Shown: positions 36,901 to 40,185 of the stretch, piece by piece | How positions within the stretch are numbered: position 1 is the stretch's first letter | How the letters are laid out: every line of letters starts with the position of its first letter | From: Harpalus rubripes | Lineage: Eukaryota > Arthropoda > Insecta > Coleoptera > Carabidae | DNA length: 64,000 bases | Reading direction: 5' to 3' | Assembly: GCA_963082715.1 (NCBI GenBank) | Contig: OY720455.1 | Coordinates: 63,791,765-63,855,764 of the forward strand | Translations under genes and position numbers: made by a program | The notes under the pieces: generated by a model | Databases searched by the model: none | Told to the model about the DNA's origin: nothing | What the model saw: only the letters and a program-made list of their open reading frames with translations

Positions 36901-37834
36901 AAATTGTCTGAAATTTTTTTATTCAAAACTGTCTGAAACTTCTTGAAACTATTCTCAAATGTCTGAAATTTATTTAGAACTGTTTGGAAAGATTCTCAAA
37001 GTTGTGAAATTTATTTTAGAACAGCCGGAAATTGTCCAAAATTTATTTAAATTGGTCTGATATTTTTTGAAGTTATTCCCAAAGGTCTGAAATATATTTA
37101 GAACAGTCTGAAACTATTTAGAATACATCCTAACTTTCCAAAAACTTAGAAACAACATCCAGATATCCCCAAAACTTTCAACAAAAGTTTGAGCTCCTTA
37201 ATTACGATCTTACAGATTTATAAACAATAAATATATTCGTTTAAACATTGTTTTACAAAATTCGCAAAAAGCACATACACATCTGTCGGCTCTCAAAATC
37301 AACAACAGAATATTTCGAAAACAGCCGGAAATATCTTGGCGAGAACTTTTGGAACTTACCTAAAATGACAAGAAAAATAATTAAAAAATGGAAATGTTGT
37401 GAAGATGATTAATATTTGTCCTAATTAGATTTAGCGAAGAAGTCTGCAGGACAGATGAGACAGAAAAACTCGGATCATTGTGCCAAAGCGCCACAGCAGC
37501 CCTAGAAGAACTCTTCCCGCAAACCAAACTCGCAATCCTCATAAAAACATTATTGAAAAAAGAGAGCGCCATGTCACTGAGTCAAGTCAAATCCATTCTC
37601 GAATTTTCTTTATGGGGGCCTTCAGACGTTGCCCTAGGCGTTCCGATTAAAGAGCGGGAGCTCGCTTTGCAACGCTGGCTGGATTTAGAGAGAGCTACAG
37701 TTTTACATGGTTTAGTGGGGACCAGAGTGCAATTATCGGTGCTGGAAGAATGCCATCTGTTGTTTTTGGTGCGAAGCAGCGCAAAGATGATGTGTGAGGC
37801 TTCCTTGCTGCTAGAGACAAATGGGGTGTCTTAA
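5995..37834 (+). CDS. PEAK1: PEAK1/PRAG1-family pseudokinase scaffold (whole gene, 9 coding exons)
   Basis: The coding exons are 5995-6279, 10735-11375, 15308-15902, 18734-19250, 21341-21765, 25337-25474, 30833-31127, 34815-35070 and 37429-37834. All junctions are AG/GT with matching phase, giving 3,558 nt and 1,185 residues. The N-terminus has a W-x-CxxCF motif (AWKKERCSNCF) like the start of vertebrate PEAK1. Long acidic and Pro/Ser/Thr-rich linkers follow, then VYANLGEVRSGLVPSK (near residue 729), which resembles the TYSNLGQ phosphotyrosine motif of the family. The C-terminal ~320 residues match the split helical dimerisation helices and pseudokinase fold, ending in LWGPSD and LQRWLDLERA. 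Family members are catalytically dead scaffolds acting downstream of receptor tyrosine kinases and integrins. The C-lobe here is much shorter than in vertebrates. The symbol is a family-level assignment; PRAG1 is equally possible. Confidence 0.85.
6280..6865 (+). other. Intron 1 of the PEAK-like gene, unique AT-rich part
   Basis: No repeat or RNA gene recognised between the donor at 6280 and the LTR-like block starting near 6863. Confidence 0.4.
6991..7252. mobile_element. Small inverted-repeat insert (TTTTTTGTGCAACCG ends)
   Basis: The left TATTTTTTGTGCAACCG is matched by the inverted CGGTTGCACAAAAAATA at the right. The interior is CpG-rich compared with its surroundings (GCGAAATT, GGCCGCGAAAT). 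A further GC-rich stretch with CGCGAAAT repeats runs to about 7370. Confidence 0.45.
7600..8191. mobile_element. MITE with TIR TGGTATGACTAGCGAATGAA (copy 2)
   Basis: The ends TGGTATGACTAGCGAATGAA and TTCATTCGCTAGTCATACTA form an inverted repeat continuing into subterminal sequence. It is the same family as 1947-2687 but without the SINE, so it gives the empty-site arrangement for that insertion. It is nested in the LTR-like block. Confidence 0.72.
8461..8879. other. Intron 1 sequence of the PEAK-like gene, nothing recognised
   Basis: No supported feature was found here on either strand. Confidence 0.35.
8880..9004. mobile_element. Half copy (left arm) of the GGGCGCGAGCAG foldback family
   Basis: It begins TATAGGGCGCGAGCAGACAC, GTGACTCGAG and continues with ATCAGCTGAT and GTCATTTTGACTTGAACAAT. 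There is no right arm; the next full copy starts 33 bp later. Confidence 0.65.
9037..10347. mobile_element. GGGCGCGAGCAG foldback element interrupted by another element
   Basis: The left arm starts CTATAGGGCGCGAGCAGTCA at 9037 and the right arm ends TGTCTGCTCGCGCCCTAT at 10347. The arms (about 150-180 bp each) are inverted copies that include CACGTG and CAGCTG palindromes. The centre is split by the 966-bp element 9187-10152. Confidence 0.75.
9187..10152. mobile_element. Nested element with GGGGTGTATTCTGTA inverted ends
   Basis: GGGGTGTATTCTGTA at 9187 is matched by TACAGAATACACCCC ending at 10152. Subterminal regions on both sides are rich in inverted TTAACATG / TGTTAAAA blocks. No coding capacity is visible. 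AAT-like flanks are present on both sides but are too short to call a target-site duplication. Confidence 0.72.
10348..10734 (+). other. Intron 1 end of the PEAK-like gene
   Basis: Unique-looking sequence leading to the exon 2 acceptor; nothing else recognised. Confidence 0.4.
10735..11375 (+). CDS. PEAK1: PEAK-like gene, coding exon 2
   Basis: Acceptor TTAG ends at 10734 and the donor GTAAGG is at 11376. Phase in is 0 and phase out is 2. It encodes residues 96-308: an acidic start (SSEDDCPSSTEEE), then RRRTFTQLMLGQPQK, an ISHIP motif also seen in vertebrate PEAK1 (ISHVPKPYG), and a long Lys/Glu-rich stretch probably forming charged helix or coiled coil. The nearest non-repeat sequence on either side is intronic. 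Confidence 0.85.
12021..12543. mobile_element. CTATTATTCACGAAAG MITE, right end truncated
   Basis: The left end CACTATTATTCACGAAAGAT, GACTATTCAAGGTCATTTGT is intact; the right end stops at AAATGACCTTGAAT and lacks the terminal TCTTTCGTGAATAATAG. The interior matches 55634-56185. Confidence 0.7.
12600..12740 (+). mobile_element. tRNA-derived SINE
   Basis: The tRNA-like head has an A-box (TGGCTTAATGGTAAGAGC) and a B-box (GGTTCGAATCC) at normal spacing. An unrelated body follows (GTGAACTCACTCTGTAATTG). The dispersed-repeat copy at 79-1005 shows the empty site (CATTTTATTATCAAAAAAGG), which brackets the insertion. Acceptor-stem pairing is poor, so it is not called a tRNA gene. Confidence 0.7.
12894..13480 (+). 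other. Intron 2 of the PEAK-like gene, AT-rich
   Basis: No recognisable repeat, exon or RNA gene. Confidence 0.35.
13484..13600. mobile_element. SINE body fragment
   Basis: GTGGTGCACTCTCCATGCC, TTACCGATATCTGGGTA and CACCCAGCAATGGGTAATAT match the body of the SINE at 2042-2300 in the opposite orientation. The tRNA-like head is absent. Confidence 0.5.
13617..15115 (+). repeat. Dispersed repeat 1 copy with ~140-bp internal tandem repeats
   Basis: It begins ATGTGGCCAGCACATTACCT, CTCGCC and ends TGGCAAGAGGTAAAAATG. About seven units of 133-148 bp occupy roughly 13680-14880, each holding CACTTCCGGTTTATCAATTT and TAGCCAAAATCTAAT. A palindrome with (TA)n centre replaces part of two units at 13839-14021. 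Internal tandem repeats are typical of some non-autonomous Helitron-like elements, but no Helitron terminus was proven. Confidence 0.6.
13839..14021. repeat. Near-perfect palindrome with (TA)n core
   Basis: Arms of about 70 bp (AAATTTTTGCTAAAATTGAT, AAACCGGAAGTGGTACTTTA, CTGAAAGCTCTAAACAGATA) are repeated in exact inverted order, apart from one T/A run-length difference, around a (TA)n core at 13911-13953. A second (TA)n tract lies at 13779-13840. Confidence 0.85.
15308..15902 (+). CDS. PEAK1: PEAK-like gene, coding exon 3 (Pro/Thr/Ser-rich linker)
   Basis: Acceptor ATTTTAG ends at 15307 and the donor GTAAGA is at 15903; phases 2 to 0. It encodes residues 309-507, an extremely Pro/Thr/Ser/Asn-rich disordered stretch with repeated PP and TP pairs. 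An acidic patch (HEVSEDSGDSIG) and a PPPVVSPPPRASFLHGL segment that could hold SH3-type ligands follow. The strong third-position C bias makes spurious open frames on the opposite strand. Confidence 0.85.
15903..16190 (+). other. Intron 3 of the PEAK-like gene, start
   Basis: No recognised feature. Confidence 0.35.
16190..16435 (+). repeat. Dispersed repeat 2, plus copy
   Basis: AAAAATCTCCGAAACTATAG, CACTTTATATACAAAATTAA and GGATTAATAGTTTCGAAGAT recur in inverted orientation at 18128-18345. The two copies flank about 1.7 kb in opposite directions. Class unknown. Confidence 0.6.
16520..17434 (+). repeat. Dispersed repeat 1 copy with a CA/CG microsatellite
   Basis: It begins AAAAATCTGAAGTGGCCAGC, ACATAACCTCTCGCC and ends CAATACCTCTCTTAGCGAGA, GGTAA. 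Internal blocks CTACTTCCGGTTGTCCAATT and GACATCATCGTAAAAAATG mark the family. Confidence 0.58.
17228..17305. repeat. Compound (CA)n(CG)n(CA)n microsatellite
   Basis: About 75 bp of alternating pyrimidine-purine: a CA run, then about ten CG steps, then a second CA run. Long alternating CG/CA tracts favour left-handed Z-DNA under supercoiling. Confidence 0.9.
17437..17542. repeat. Short foldback (106 bp)
   Basis: AACGTCATAAGACTGATATA ... TATCAGCCGTGTGACGTT forms outer arms and GGTTGATTGTAAAATC ... GATTATACAATCTTCAACC forms inner arms around CGGCTGTCGCC. Confidence 0.6.
17678..18007. mobile_element. Tc1/mariner-type MITE, 330 bp
   Basis: TA-CAGTGTGTTCAAAAAAATTC is matched by GAATTTTTTTGAACATACTG-TA, with arms continuing (CTGACTCGGAGTAGGCTATG versus CATAGCCTACTCCGAGTTAG). 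TA flanks both ends (17676-17677, 18008-18009). No coding sequence. Confidence 0.8.
18128..18390 (-). repeat. Dispersed repeat 2, minus copy
   Basis: Inverted relative to 16190-16435 with high similarity. Followed by a C-rich stretch (CCCCCTTCCCCACTCACCCC) near 18347-18368. Confidence 0.6.
18391..18733 (+). other. Intron 3 end of the PEAK-like gene
   Basis: Nothing recognised before the exon 4 acceptor. Confidence 0.35.
18734..19250 (+). CDS. PEAK1: PEAK-like gene, coding exon 4
   Basis: Acceptor TTTATAG ends at 18733 and the donor is GTCAGG at 19251, a weaker site than the others; phases 0 to 1. It encodes residues 508-679. The first half is very proline-rich (SSDLPPLPTQTQTPNKRR, then PLPIPLPPTPTQPTPP). 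The second half is basic, with SRFSLKKFLRVGGSG, which resembles the basic SFKSFFRRRK patch of PEAK1. Phase consistency with exons 3 and 5 supports the unusual donor. Confidence 0.8.
19551..19890 (+). mobile_element. TTTTCAATTTAA MITE, copy 1
   Basis: TAATGGACGTTTTCAATTTA at the left is matched by TAAATTGAAAAGGTCCATTA at the right. Shared interior: CGGCTATCTCTTTCTATCGC and AACAACTGCCAGTTGAGCTG. 340 bp, non-coding. Confidence 0.8.
20069..20456 (-). mobile_element. TTTTCAATTTAA MITE, inverted copy plus a partial end
   Basis: A short partial end (20069-20133) is followed by a full inverted copy (20136-20456). It shares the TIR and interior with the copies at 19551, 20457 and 48535. Confidence 0.78.
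20457..20794 (+). mobile_element. TTTTCAATTTAA MITE, copy 3
   Basis: It abuts the inverted copy at 20456 directly, so the pair forms a near-palindrome of about 660 bp. Right end TTTAAATTGAAAAGGTC. Confidence 0.78.
20795..21340 (+). other. Intron 4 of the PEAK-like gene, remainder
   Basis: Unique AT-rich sequence; nothing recognised. Confidence 0.35.
21341..21765 (+). CDS. PEAK1: PEAK-like gene, coding exon 5 with conserved YANLGE phosphotyrosine motif
   Basis: Acceptor TTCTAG ends at 21340 and the donor GTAAGA is at 21766; phases 1 to 0. It encodes residues 680-821. LPPAPPPRN and PKPPPKSEE could be SH3 ligands. VYANLGEVRSGLVPSK matches the (T/V)YxNLGxxR signature that recruits SHC/GRB2-type adaptors in this family, and Tyr is kept. 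Further tyrosines occur in NLYERINPPRR and in EIYSPCGSYYGSECE just before the helical dimerisation region. Confidence 0.88.
22016..22798. mobile_element. G-rich element with GGGTCTGTCCTTAAATTA ends
   Basis: The left GGGTCTGTCCTTAAATTA is matched by the inverted TAATTTAAGGACAGCCCC. Both subterminal regions carry GGGGGGGG runs and GTTACGTAA/GCGTTACG motifs, and the interior has duplicated blocks (TTTTTCATCTTTATGTACAT, GAATATTAAGGAGGCCATAT). 783 bp, no open frame of note. Confidence 0.75.
23254..24338. mobile_element. Long-TIR element with a nested MITE
   Basis: CCAACGACC...ACTAGACAAAAC and AGCTGGCCAGACAGAGAAAC, TAGAAATAGAGATATG on the left are matched in inverted order on the right (CATATCTCTATCTCTAGTTT, CTCTGTCTGGCCAGC, GTTTTGTCTAGTTGGTCGTT). 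Arms exceed 100 bp. The centre is split by 23729-24169. Confidence 0.75.
23729..24169. mobile_element. Nested MITE with TAGACCATTTCAGAAATT ends
   Basis: TAGACCATTTCAGAAATT is matched by AATTTCTGAAATGGTCTA. 441 bp, AT-rich, non-coding. It sits inside the long-TIR element. Confidence 0.78.
24370..25336 (+). other. Intron 5 of the PEAK-like gene, remainder
   Basis: No supported feature on either strand. Confidence 0.35.
25337..25474 (+). CDS. PEAK1: PEAK-like gene, coding exon 6 (start of dimerisation helix)
   Basis: Acceptor TCTGTCAG ends at 25336 and the donor GTAAGT is at 25475; the exon is 138 nt with phases 0 to 0. It encodes residues 822-867, beginning basic (SRPCRLRSRKGRS) and ending ANHEALAQVLEH. 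That end aligns with the region just N-terminal to the pseudokinase domain of PEAK1, which forms the N-terminal part of the split helical dimerisation domain. The introns on both sides are long and full of mobile elements. Confidence 0.83.
25543..26003 (-). mobile_element. Solo LTR (gypsy-like), 461 bp with 5-bp target-site duplication
   Basis: On the minus strand it begins TGTAACGTGAGAGTATC and ends in TTTATTTT...AATAAACATTTATT and CACCCAAATAAATAAA...CGTTAT, with an AATAAA-rich polyadenylation region. ATATT flanks both sides (25538-25542 and 26004-26008). No gag or pol sequence lies next to it, so it is a solo LTR. Gypsy-like is an inference from length and the 5-bp duplication. Confidence 0.65.
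26206..26592. mobile_element. CTATTATTCACGAAAG MITE, partial
   Basis: The left end TAGTATTATTCACGAAAGAT, GACTATTCAAAGTCATTT leads into the family interior but ends at the start of the next copy without its own right TIR. Confidence 0.7.
26593..26753. mobile_element. CTATTATTCACGAAAG MITE, short truncated copy
   Basis: Left TIR and about 120 bp of the interior (GAAAGAGAAAGATTATTTGA) in the orientation opposite to the neighbouring full copy's right half. Confidence 0.65.
26754..27304. mobile_element. CTATTATTCACGAAAG MITE, full copy (551 bp)
   Basis: TIR of about 35 bp: ACTATTATTCACGAAAGATG, ACTATTCAAGGTCATTTGT at the left and its complement at the right. Same length as 55634-56185. Confidence 0.8.
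27305..27864. mobile_element. CTATTATTCACGAAAG MITE, right part with a ~230-bp insert
   Basis: The family interior is broken at about 27408-27640 by unrelated sequence (AAGCGCCATATTGAATAAGC ... CGGCCATCTTGTTTCG) and resumes to a normal right TIR ending CTTTCGTGAATAATAG. Confidence 0.65.
27865..29050 (+). other. Intron 6 of the PEAK-like gene, nothing recognised
   Basis: AT-rich sequence with one repeat-1 end (AAAAAAATCTGATGTGGACA near 28918). No exon or RNA gene supported. Confidence 0.35.
29200..29420 (+). repeat. Dispersed repeat 1, fragment
   Basis: Two family blocks: ATATCACTTCCGGTTAGCC and GATTATATTTTAAAATAG...TCATTAAAATCTATTATAGGC. Confidence 0.5.
29437..29657 (-). mobile_element. Retroelement tail fragment
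   Basis: A low-complexity-free block with ACGTACGTACAGACGTCACG and CGCGATTACAATACTTCCTT, CTTCGTACAATGAAG, of the kind seen as conserved 3' tails of insect non-LTR elements or SINEs. Family not identified. It adjoins the hammerhead-bearing segment. Confidence 0.35.
29733..29803 (-). ncRNA. Type I hammerhead ribozyme motif
   Basis: Read on the minus strand: stem I 5' strand GTTAG-CTACG-CTACA (29793-29779), core CTGATGA (29778-29772), stem II GCT...AGC with loop CCGATAAA (29771-29758), core GAAA (29757-29754), stem III ACGCGT, and the cleavage triplet GTC (29750-29748). The stem I 3' strand is TGTGG-TTA-CTAAC (29747-29735), pairing as 5 bp, internal loop, 5 bp. All invariant core bases are present. 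The very short self-complementary stem III is typical of retroelement and satellite hammerheads that cut as dimers. The host element (Penelope-like or retrozyme-like) was not identified. Confidence 0.8.
29830..30832 (+). other. Intron 6 end of the PEAK-like gene
   Basis: AT-rich, no feature supported before the exon 7 acceptor. Confidence 0.35.
30833..31127 (+). CDS. PEAK1: PEAK-like gene, coding exon 7 (pseudokinase N-lobe)
   Basis: The acceptor TTTTTAG ends at 30832; its TAG is also an in-frame stop, which fixes the exon edge. The donor GTGAGG is at 31128; phases 0 to 1. It encodes residues 868-965: SIQPALRGLQSAQMLRWSDF matches the FGVDSWSDF region of PEAK1, and ALWGAHHVTLAVSKEQG corresponds to the strand holding the AVK-type lysine. 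A glycine-rich loop signature is not visible, as expected in a pseudokinase. Confidence 0.85.
32546..32607. repeat. (TA)n microsatellite, left flank of an insertion
   Basis: About 60 bp of TA directly abutting the CAGGGTG end at 32608. Confidence 0.9.
32608..33897 (-). mobile_element. Mariner-like relic, CAGGGTGTAAATG ends, 1,290 bp
   Basis: CAGGGTGTAAATGAAATAAG, TGCATTAAATTT on the left is matched by AAATTAATGCACTTATTTCA, TTTACACCCTG on the right, and TIR similarity runs for about 90 bp. The interior (about 33110-33400), inverted relative to 63100-63400, decays from a transposase segment of the type ETEFTWEGVF...WGTINGRLIIGTH, like the region after the first catalytic Asp in Tc1/mariner transposases. 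It splits the LINE. Confidence 0.65.
33898..33969. repeat. (TA)n microsatellite, right flank of an insertion
   Basis: About 70 bp of TA directly abutting the CACCCTG end at 33897, mirroring the tract at 32546-32607. Confidence 0.9.
33999..34137. repeat. Single ~180-bp satellite monomer inside the LINE
   Basis: CTGAAACTTCTTGAAACTAT, TCTCAAATGTCTGAAATTTA and AACAGCCTAAAATTGTCTAA match the units of the array at 35390-37130. It sits between the LINE-coding pieces RIESVQRK and RYPHNSILLLSLQKRR. Confidence 0.8.
34815..35070 (+). CDS. PEAK1: PEAK-like gene, coding exon 8 (degenerate catalytic region)
   Basis: Acceptor TTTCTCAG ends at 34814 and the donor GTAAGG is at 35071; phases 1 to 2. It encodes residues 966-1050. 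SVAVLPWMQVDTIQSFG takes the place of the hinge segment, and VPLSLSNFILCHD aligns with THCDLRLENLLLVHY of PEAK1. The aspartate of the catalytic-loop HxD-like motif is replaced, so no phosphotransfer is expected. The direct splice from exon 7 restores the frame without an extra exon. Confidence 0.83.
35390..37130. repeat. ~180-bp satellite array
   Basis: About nine or ten diverged units of roughly 180 bp. Each holds two half-units around GTCTGAAATTTATT with AGAACTGTCTGAAAAGGTTT, GAAACCATTCTCAAAGTTGT and ATTTTAGAACAGCCTAAAAT. The spacing of CCAAAGGTCTGA is 180 bp in the first two units and near 180 thereafter. It lies in intron 8 of the PEAK-like gene, and the tandem duplication starts inside it. 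Confidence 0.85.
37429..37834 (+). CDS. PEAK1: PEAK-like gene, terminal coding exon (copy 1 of a tandem duplication)
   Basis: Acceptor CTAATTAG ends at 37428, phase in 2, and the TAA stop is at 37832-37834. It encodes residues 1051-1185: a helical segment, then SILEFSLWGPSDVAL, QRWLDLERATVLHGL and a Leu-rich end. This aligns with the C-terminal dimerisation helices of PEAK1 (LWGPRED, NWLDIKRTLL). Much of the usual C-lobe between catalytic loop and these helices is missing compared with vertebrates. No convincing poly(A) signal is seen just downstream. Confidence 0.85.
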
Positions 37835-38132
37835 AATTTGACTGATTGTTTTATATTTCATAAATTTTTATTGGTATACACATCGGACGTTTTCACCAAC
37901 GATTCTTAAACGTAGACATCGAAATACAATAGTATATTGAAGAACGAATGTCATAATTGTCATTTTATTTTGTGAGAAGAATGTTTGGGTAACGTATCTT
38001 CCAAAATAATTACTTTAAAAAAAATTGATTTGAACATCGGAAAACGGATATCTACGAGCTAAATAATTCTTGAATCAAGAAAGCAATGCTTGATCTGGTG
38101 AAAATTTTGAGCTGTGGGCACGGTGTAGTATT
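37835..38132 (+). other. Likely 3' UTR/downstream of PEAK-like exon copy 1
   Basis: Unique sequence after the stop; no canonical AATAAA within the first 150 bp. Repeated at 41708-42005. Confidence 0.35.
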
Positions 38133-38477
38133 TATAGGGCGCGAGCAGACACGTGACTCGAGCATCCTTGACATCCTAGGAATCAGCTGATTTGTGTGGG
38201 CTTGTCATTTTGACAAGAATAATGTCAATTTGACAAGACCAATGTTTTGACTTATTTTAATTTTGAACTGTTGAGAAGTTATTATTTTTAATTTCAGGTG
38301 TTTTACTGCCTGAAAATTGTATAATACTAACATTTTAGCAGTTAAAAATCAAAATAAATCAAAACATTGGTCTTGTCAACGTGACATTGTTCTTGTCAAA
38401 ATGACATGTGCACACAAATCAGCCGATTCCAAGTACGTCAAGGACGCCCGAGTCACGTGTCTGCTCGCGCCCTATAG
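38133..38477. mobile_element. GGGCGCGAGCAG foldback element, complete
   Basis: TATAGGGCGCGAGCAGACAC, GTGACTCGAG on the left and CGAGTCACGTGTCTGCTCGC, GCCCTATA on the right; arms of about 170 bp form an almost full-length hairpin. Contains CACGTG in each arm and one CAGCTG (left). A duplicate lies at 42006-42350. Confidence 0.85.
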
Positions 38478-38479
38478 GG

Positions 38480-38828
38480 TCCTATAGGGCGCGAGCAGAC
38501 GCCGTGACTCGAGCGACTTTGACGTGCTTGGAATCAGCTGATTTGTGTGCACATGTCATTTTGACAAGAACAATGTCACGTTGACAAGACCAATGTTTTG
38601 ATTTATTTTGATTTTTAACTGCTAAAATATTATTTTTTTTAATTTCATCTGTTTTACTGCCTAAAAATTGTAAAATAATAACATTAACGCAGTTCAAAAT
38701 CAAAATAAGTCAAAACATTGGTACTGTCAACGTGACATTGTTCTTGTGAAAATGACATGCGCACACAAATCAGCTGATTCCAAGCACGTCAAGGTCGCTC
38801 GAGTCACGTGTCTGTTCGCGCCCTATAG
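38480..38828. mobile_element. GGGCGCGAGCAG foldback element, second adjacent copy
   Basis: It starts CCTATAGGGCGCGAGCAGAC two bases after the previous copy and ends TGTTCGCGCCCTATAGG. The left CACGTG is altered by a one-base insertion (GACGCCGTGACTC). A duplicate lies at 42353-42701. Confidence 0.85.
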
Positions 38829-39099
38829 GTGAGTGCACGACGTATTCCAATACATTACGAAGAATGGCTAACTAACTGGGTTAGTTCATACAGTGTGCCG
38901 CTAGATGGCAGGTTTTGTTGCGACCAGGTAAAATAATTAAAATATTAAATTATTCATATATAACGCATAATATTCTATATTTTCAATCATTACCTTTTAT
39001 TTTTGTCAGATCTATGTATGTATTTTGTACAAATTCCATACAGAAACGTTTCTATATTTTCAGTAAAATTATAAAACAAATGTCAAATGCACTTGACAT

Positions 39100-39298
39100 T
39101 GATACCTGTCAATCAGAAATTTATCTTAAGGCGATTTCGGGCGACATACCCGTTCACTTCTTCGGATTACTTACGGTTAGTTACGGTATGATATGGTTAA
39201 TGGTGGCGCCAAAAATCGTTGGTTCACTTGTTGACACCGTGCTTGGTGGTTATGTATATTCTGCGACATTTAAAACTGTCAAAAATAGTGTCTAACAA
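39100..39298. mobile_element. Left arm of an outer inverted-repeat element
   Basis: GGCGATTTCGGGCGACATAC, CGTTGGTTCACTTGTTGACA and ACCGTGCTTGG recur inverted at 44139-44283. In the unduplicated locus the arms would enclose the foldback and MITE. Confidence 0.65.
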
Positions 39299-39779
39299 TT
39301 AAAATGCACTAACGGAGATAGTTTTTTCCATATTTGTGCAAAAAAGAGTCAATGAAAATAATGTCACCCTGTTTGACATAAGACCACGACTCCGACTGTT
39401 TTGACATTTCGAAAAAGGCATGATAATAAGAGATAGAAATAGTGAACAGAGAGCTGACCCGACTCGCAAACCCGTTCAGCTTTGAGCACTGATCCAAGCA
39501 ACCGTTCACTTGCGGTATGTTGCGTTCAGGTAGGTTCAGGGCGCTAGGAACAACATACCCGGTATGCTTGGATCAGTGCTCACAGCTGAACGGGTTTGCG
39601 AGTCGGGTCAGCTCTCTGTTCACTATTTCTATCTCTTTTTATCATGTCTTTTTTTGAAATGTCAAAAGTCAAAACAGTCGGAGTCGTGGTCTTTATGTCA
39701 AACAGGGTGACATTATTTTCGTTAACTCTTTTTTAGACAAATATGAATAAACTATCTTTCTTTGTTAATGCATTTTAAT
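39299..39779. mobile_element. 481-bp foldback element
   Basis: Left CGACTCCGACTGTTTTGACA, GTGAACAGAGAGCTGACCCG, ACTCGCAAACCCGTTCAGC and the right complements form arms of over 200 bp around TTGCGTTCAGGTAGGTTCAG. Duplicated at 43172-43652. Confidence 0.8.
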
Positions 39780-40185
39780 TAGGTACGTTCTATCGGTGTC
39801 AGAAATATTCCTACTAGAATAAGAATATTCTTAAAGCAATAGAACGCTCAGTAGCAAATAACTGTCAAGTAAAAAAATAAATACAATAGAACAGTGGCAG
39901 TGGTTATGTGTTATTGTTAGTTAACAACTAAAGATAACTTTATATGTTTATTTTGGATCTTCAAAATATTTTTATGCAAATATTACAGAGATTATAATTA
40001 TATAAAAATATATTAAATAATAAAAATGTAAAGTAGATAATTTTGTTGAGCATAGTCTACTCTAAACATTCACAAATGTGACAGAAATGTACGCGCGACA
40101 GTCAGCTAGTAAAATTTTGAATTTATCTCCACTCTATATATCTTCCTACCAACGCTTCCACGCTGAAGTTGGAATGATTCGATCT

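Larger units (their letters stand above)
36313..40185. repeat. 3,873-bp tandem duplication, copy 1
   Basis: It starts inside the satellite array and includes the terminal PEAK-like exon, two foldbacks (38133-38828), a foldback at 39299-39779 and the left part of a MITE. The junction with copy 2 carries a 5-bp microhomology (TTTGA). Only one base difference was noticed against copy 2 (39836 G versus 43709 T). Confidence 0.93.

Noticed and set aside
35390..37130. CRISPR-like regular array
   Set aside because: Units are ~180-bp diverged satellite monomers with no unique spacers, in a eukaryotic intron.
38915..39295. 126-codon open frame (repeated at 42788)
   Set aside because: It lies in the arm of an inverted-repeat element, and its sequence is repeated non-coding in the opposite arm.
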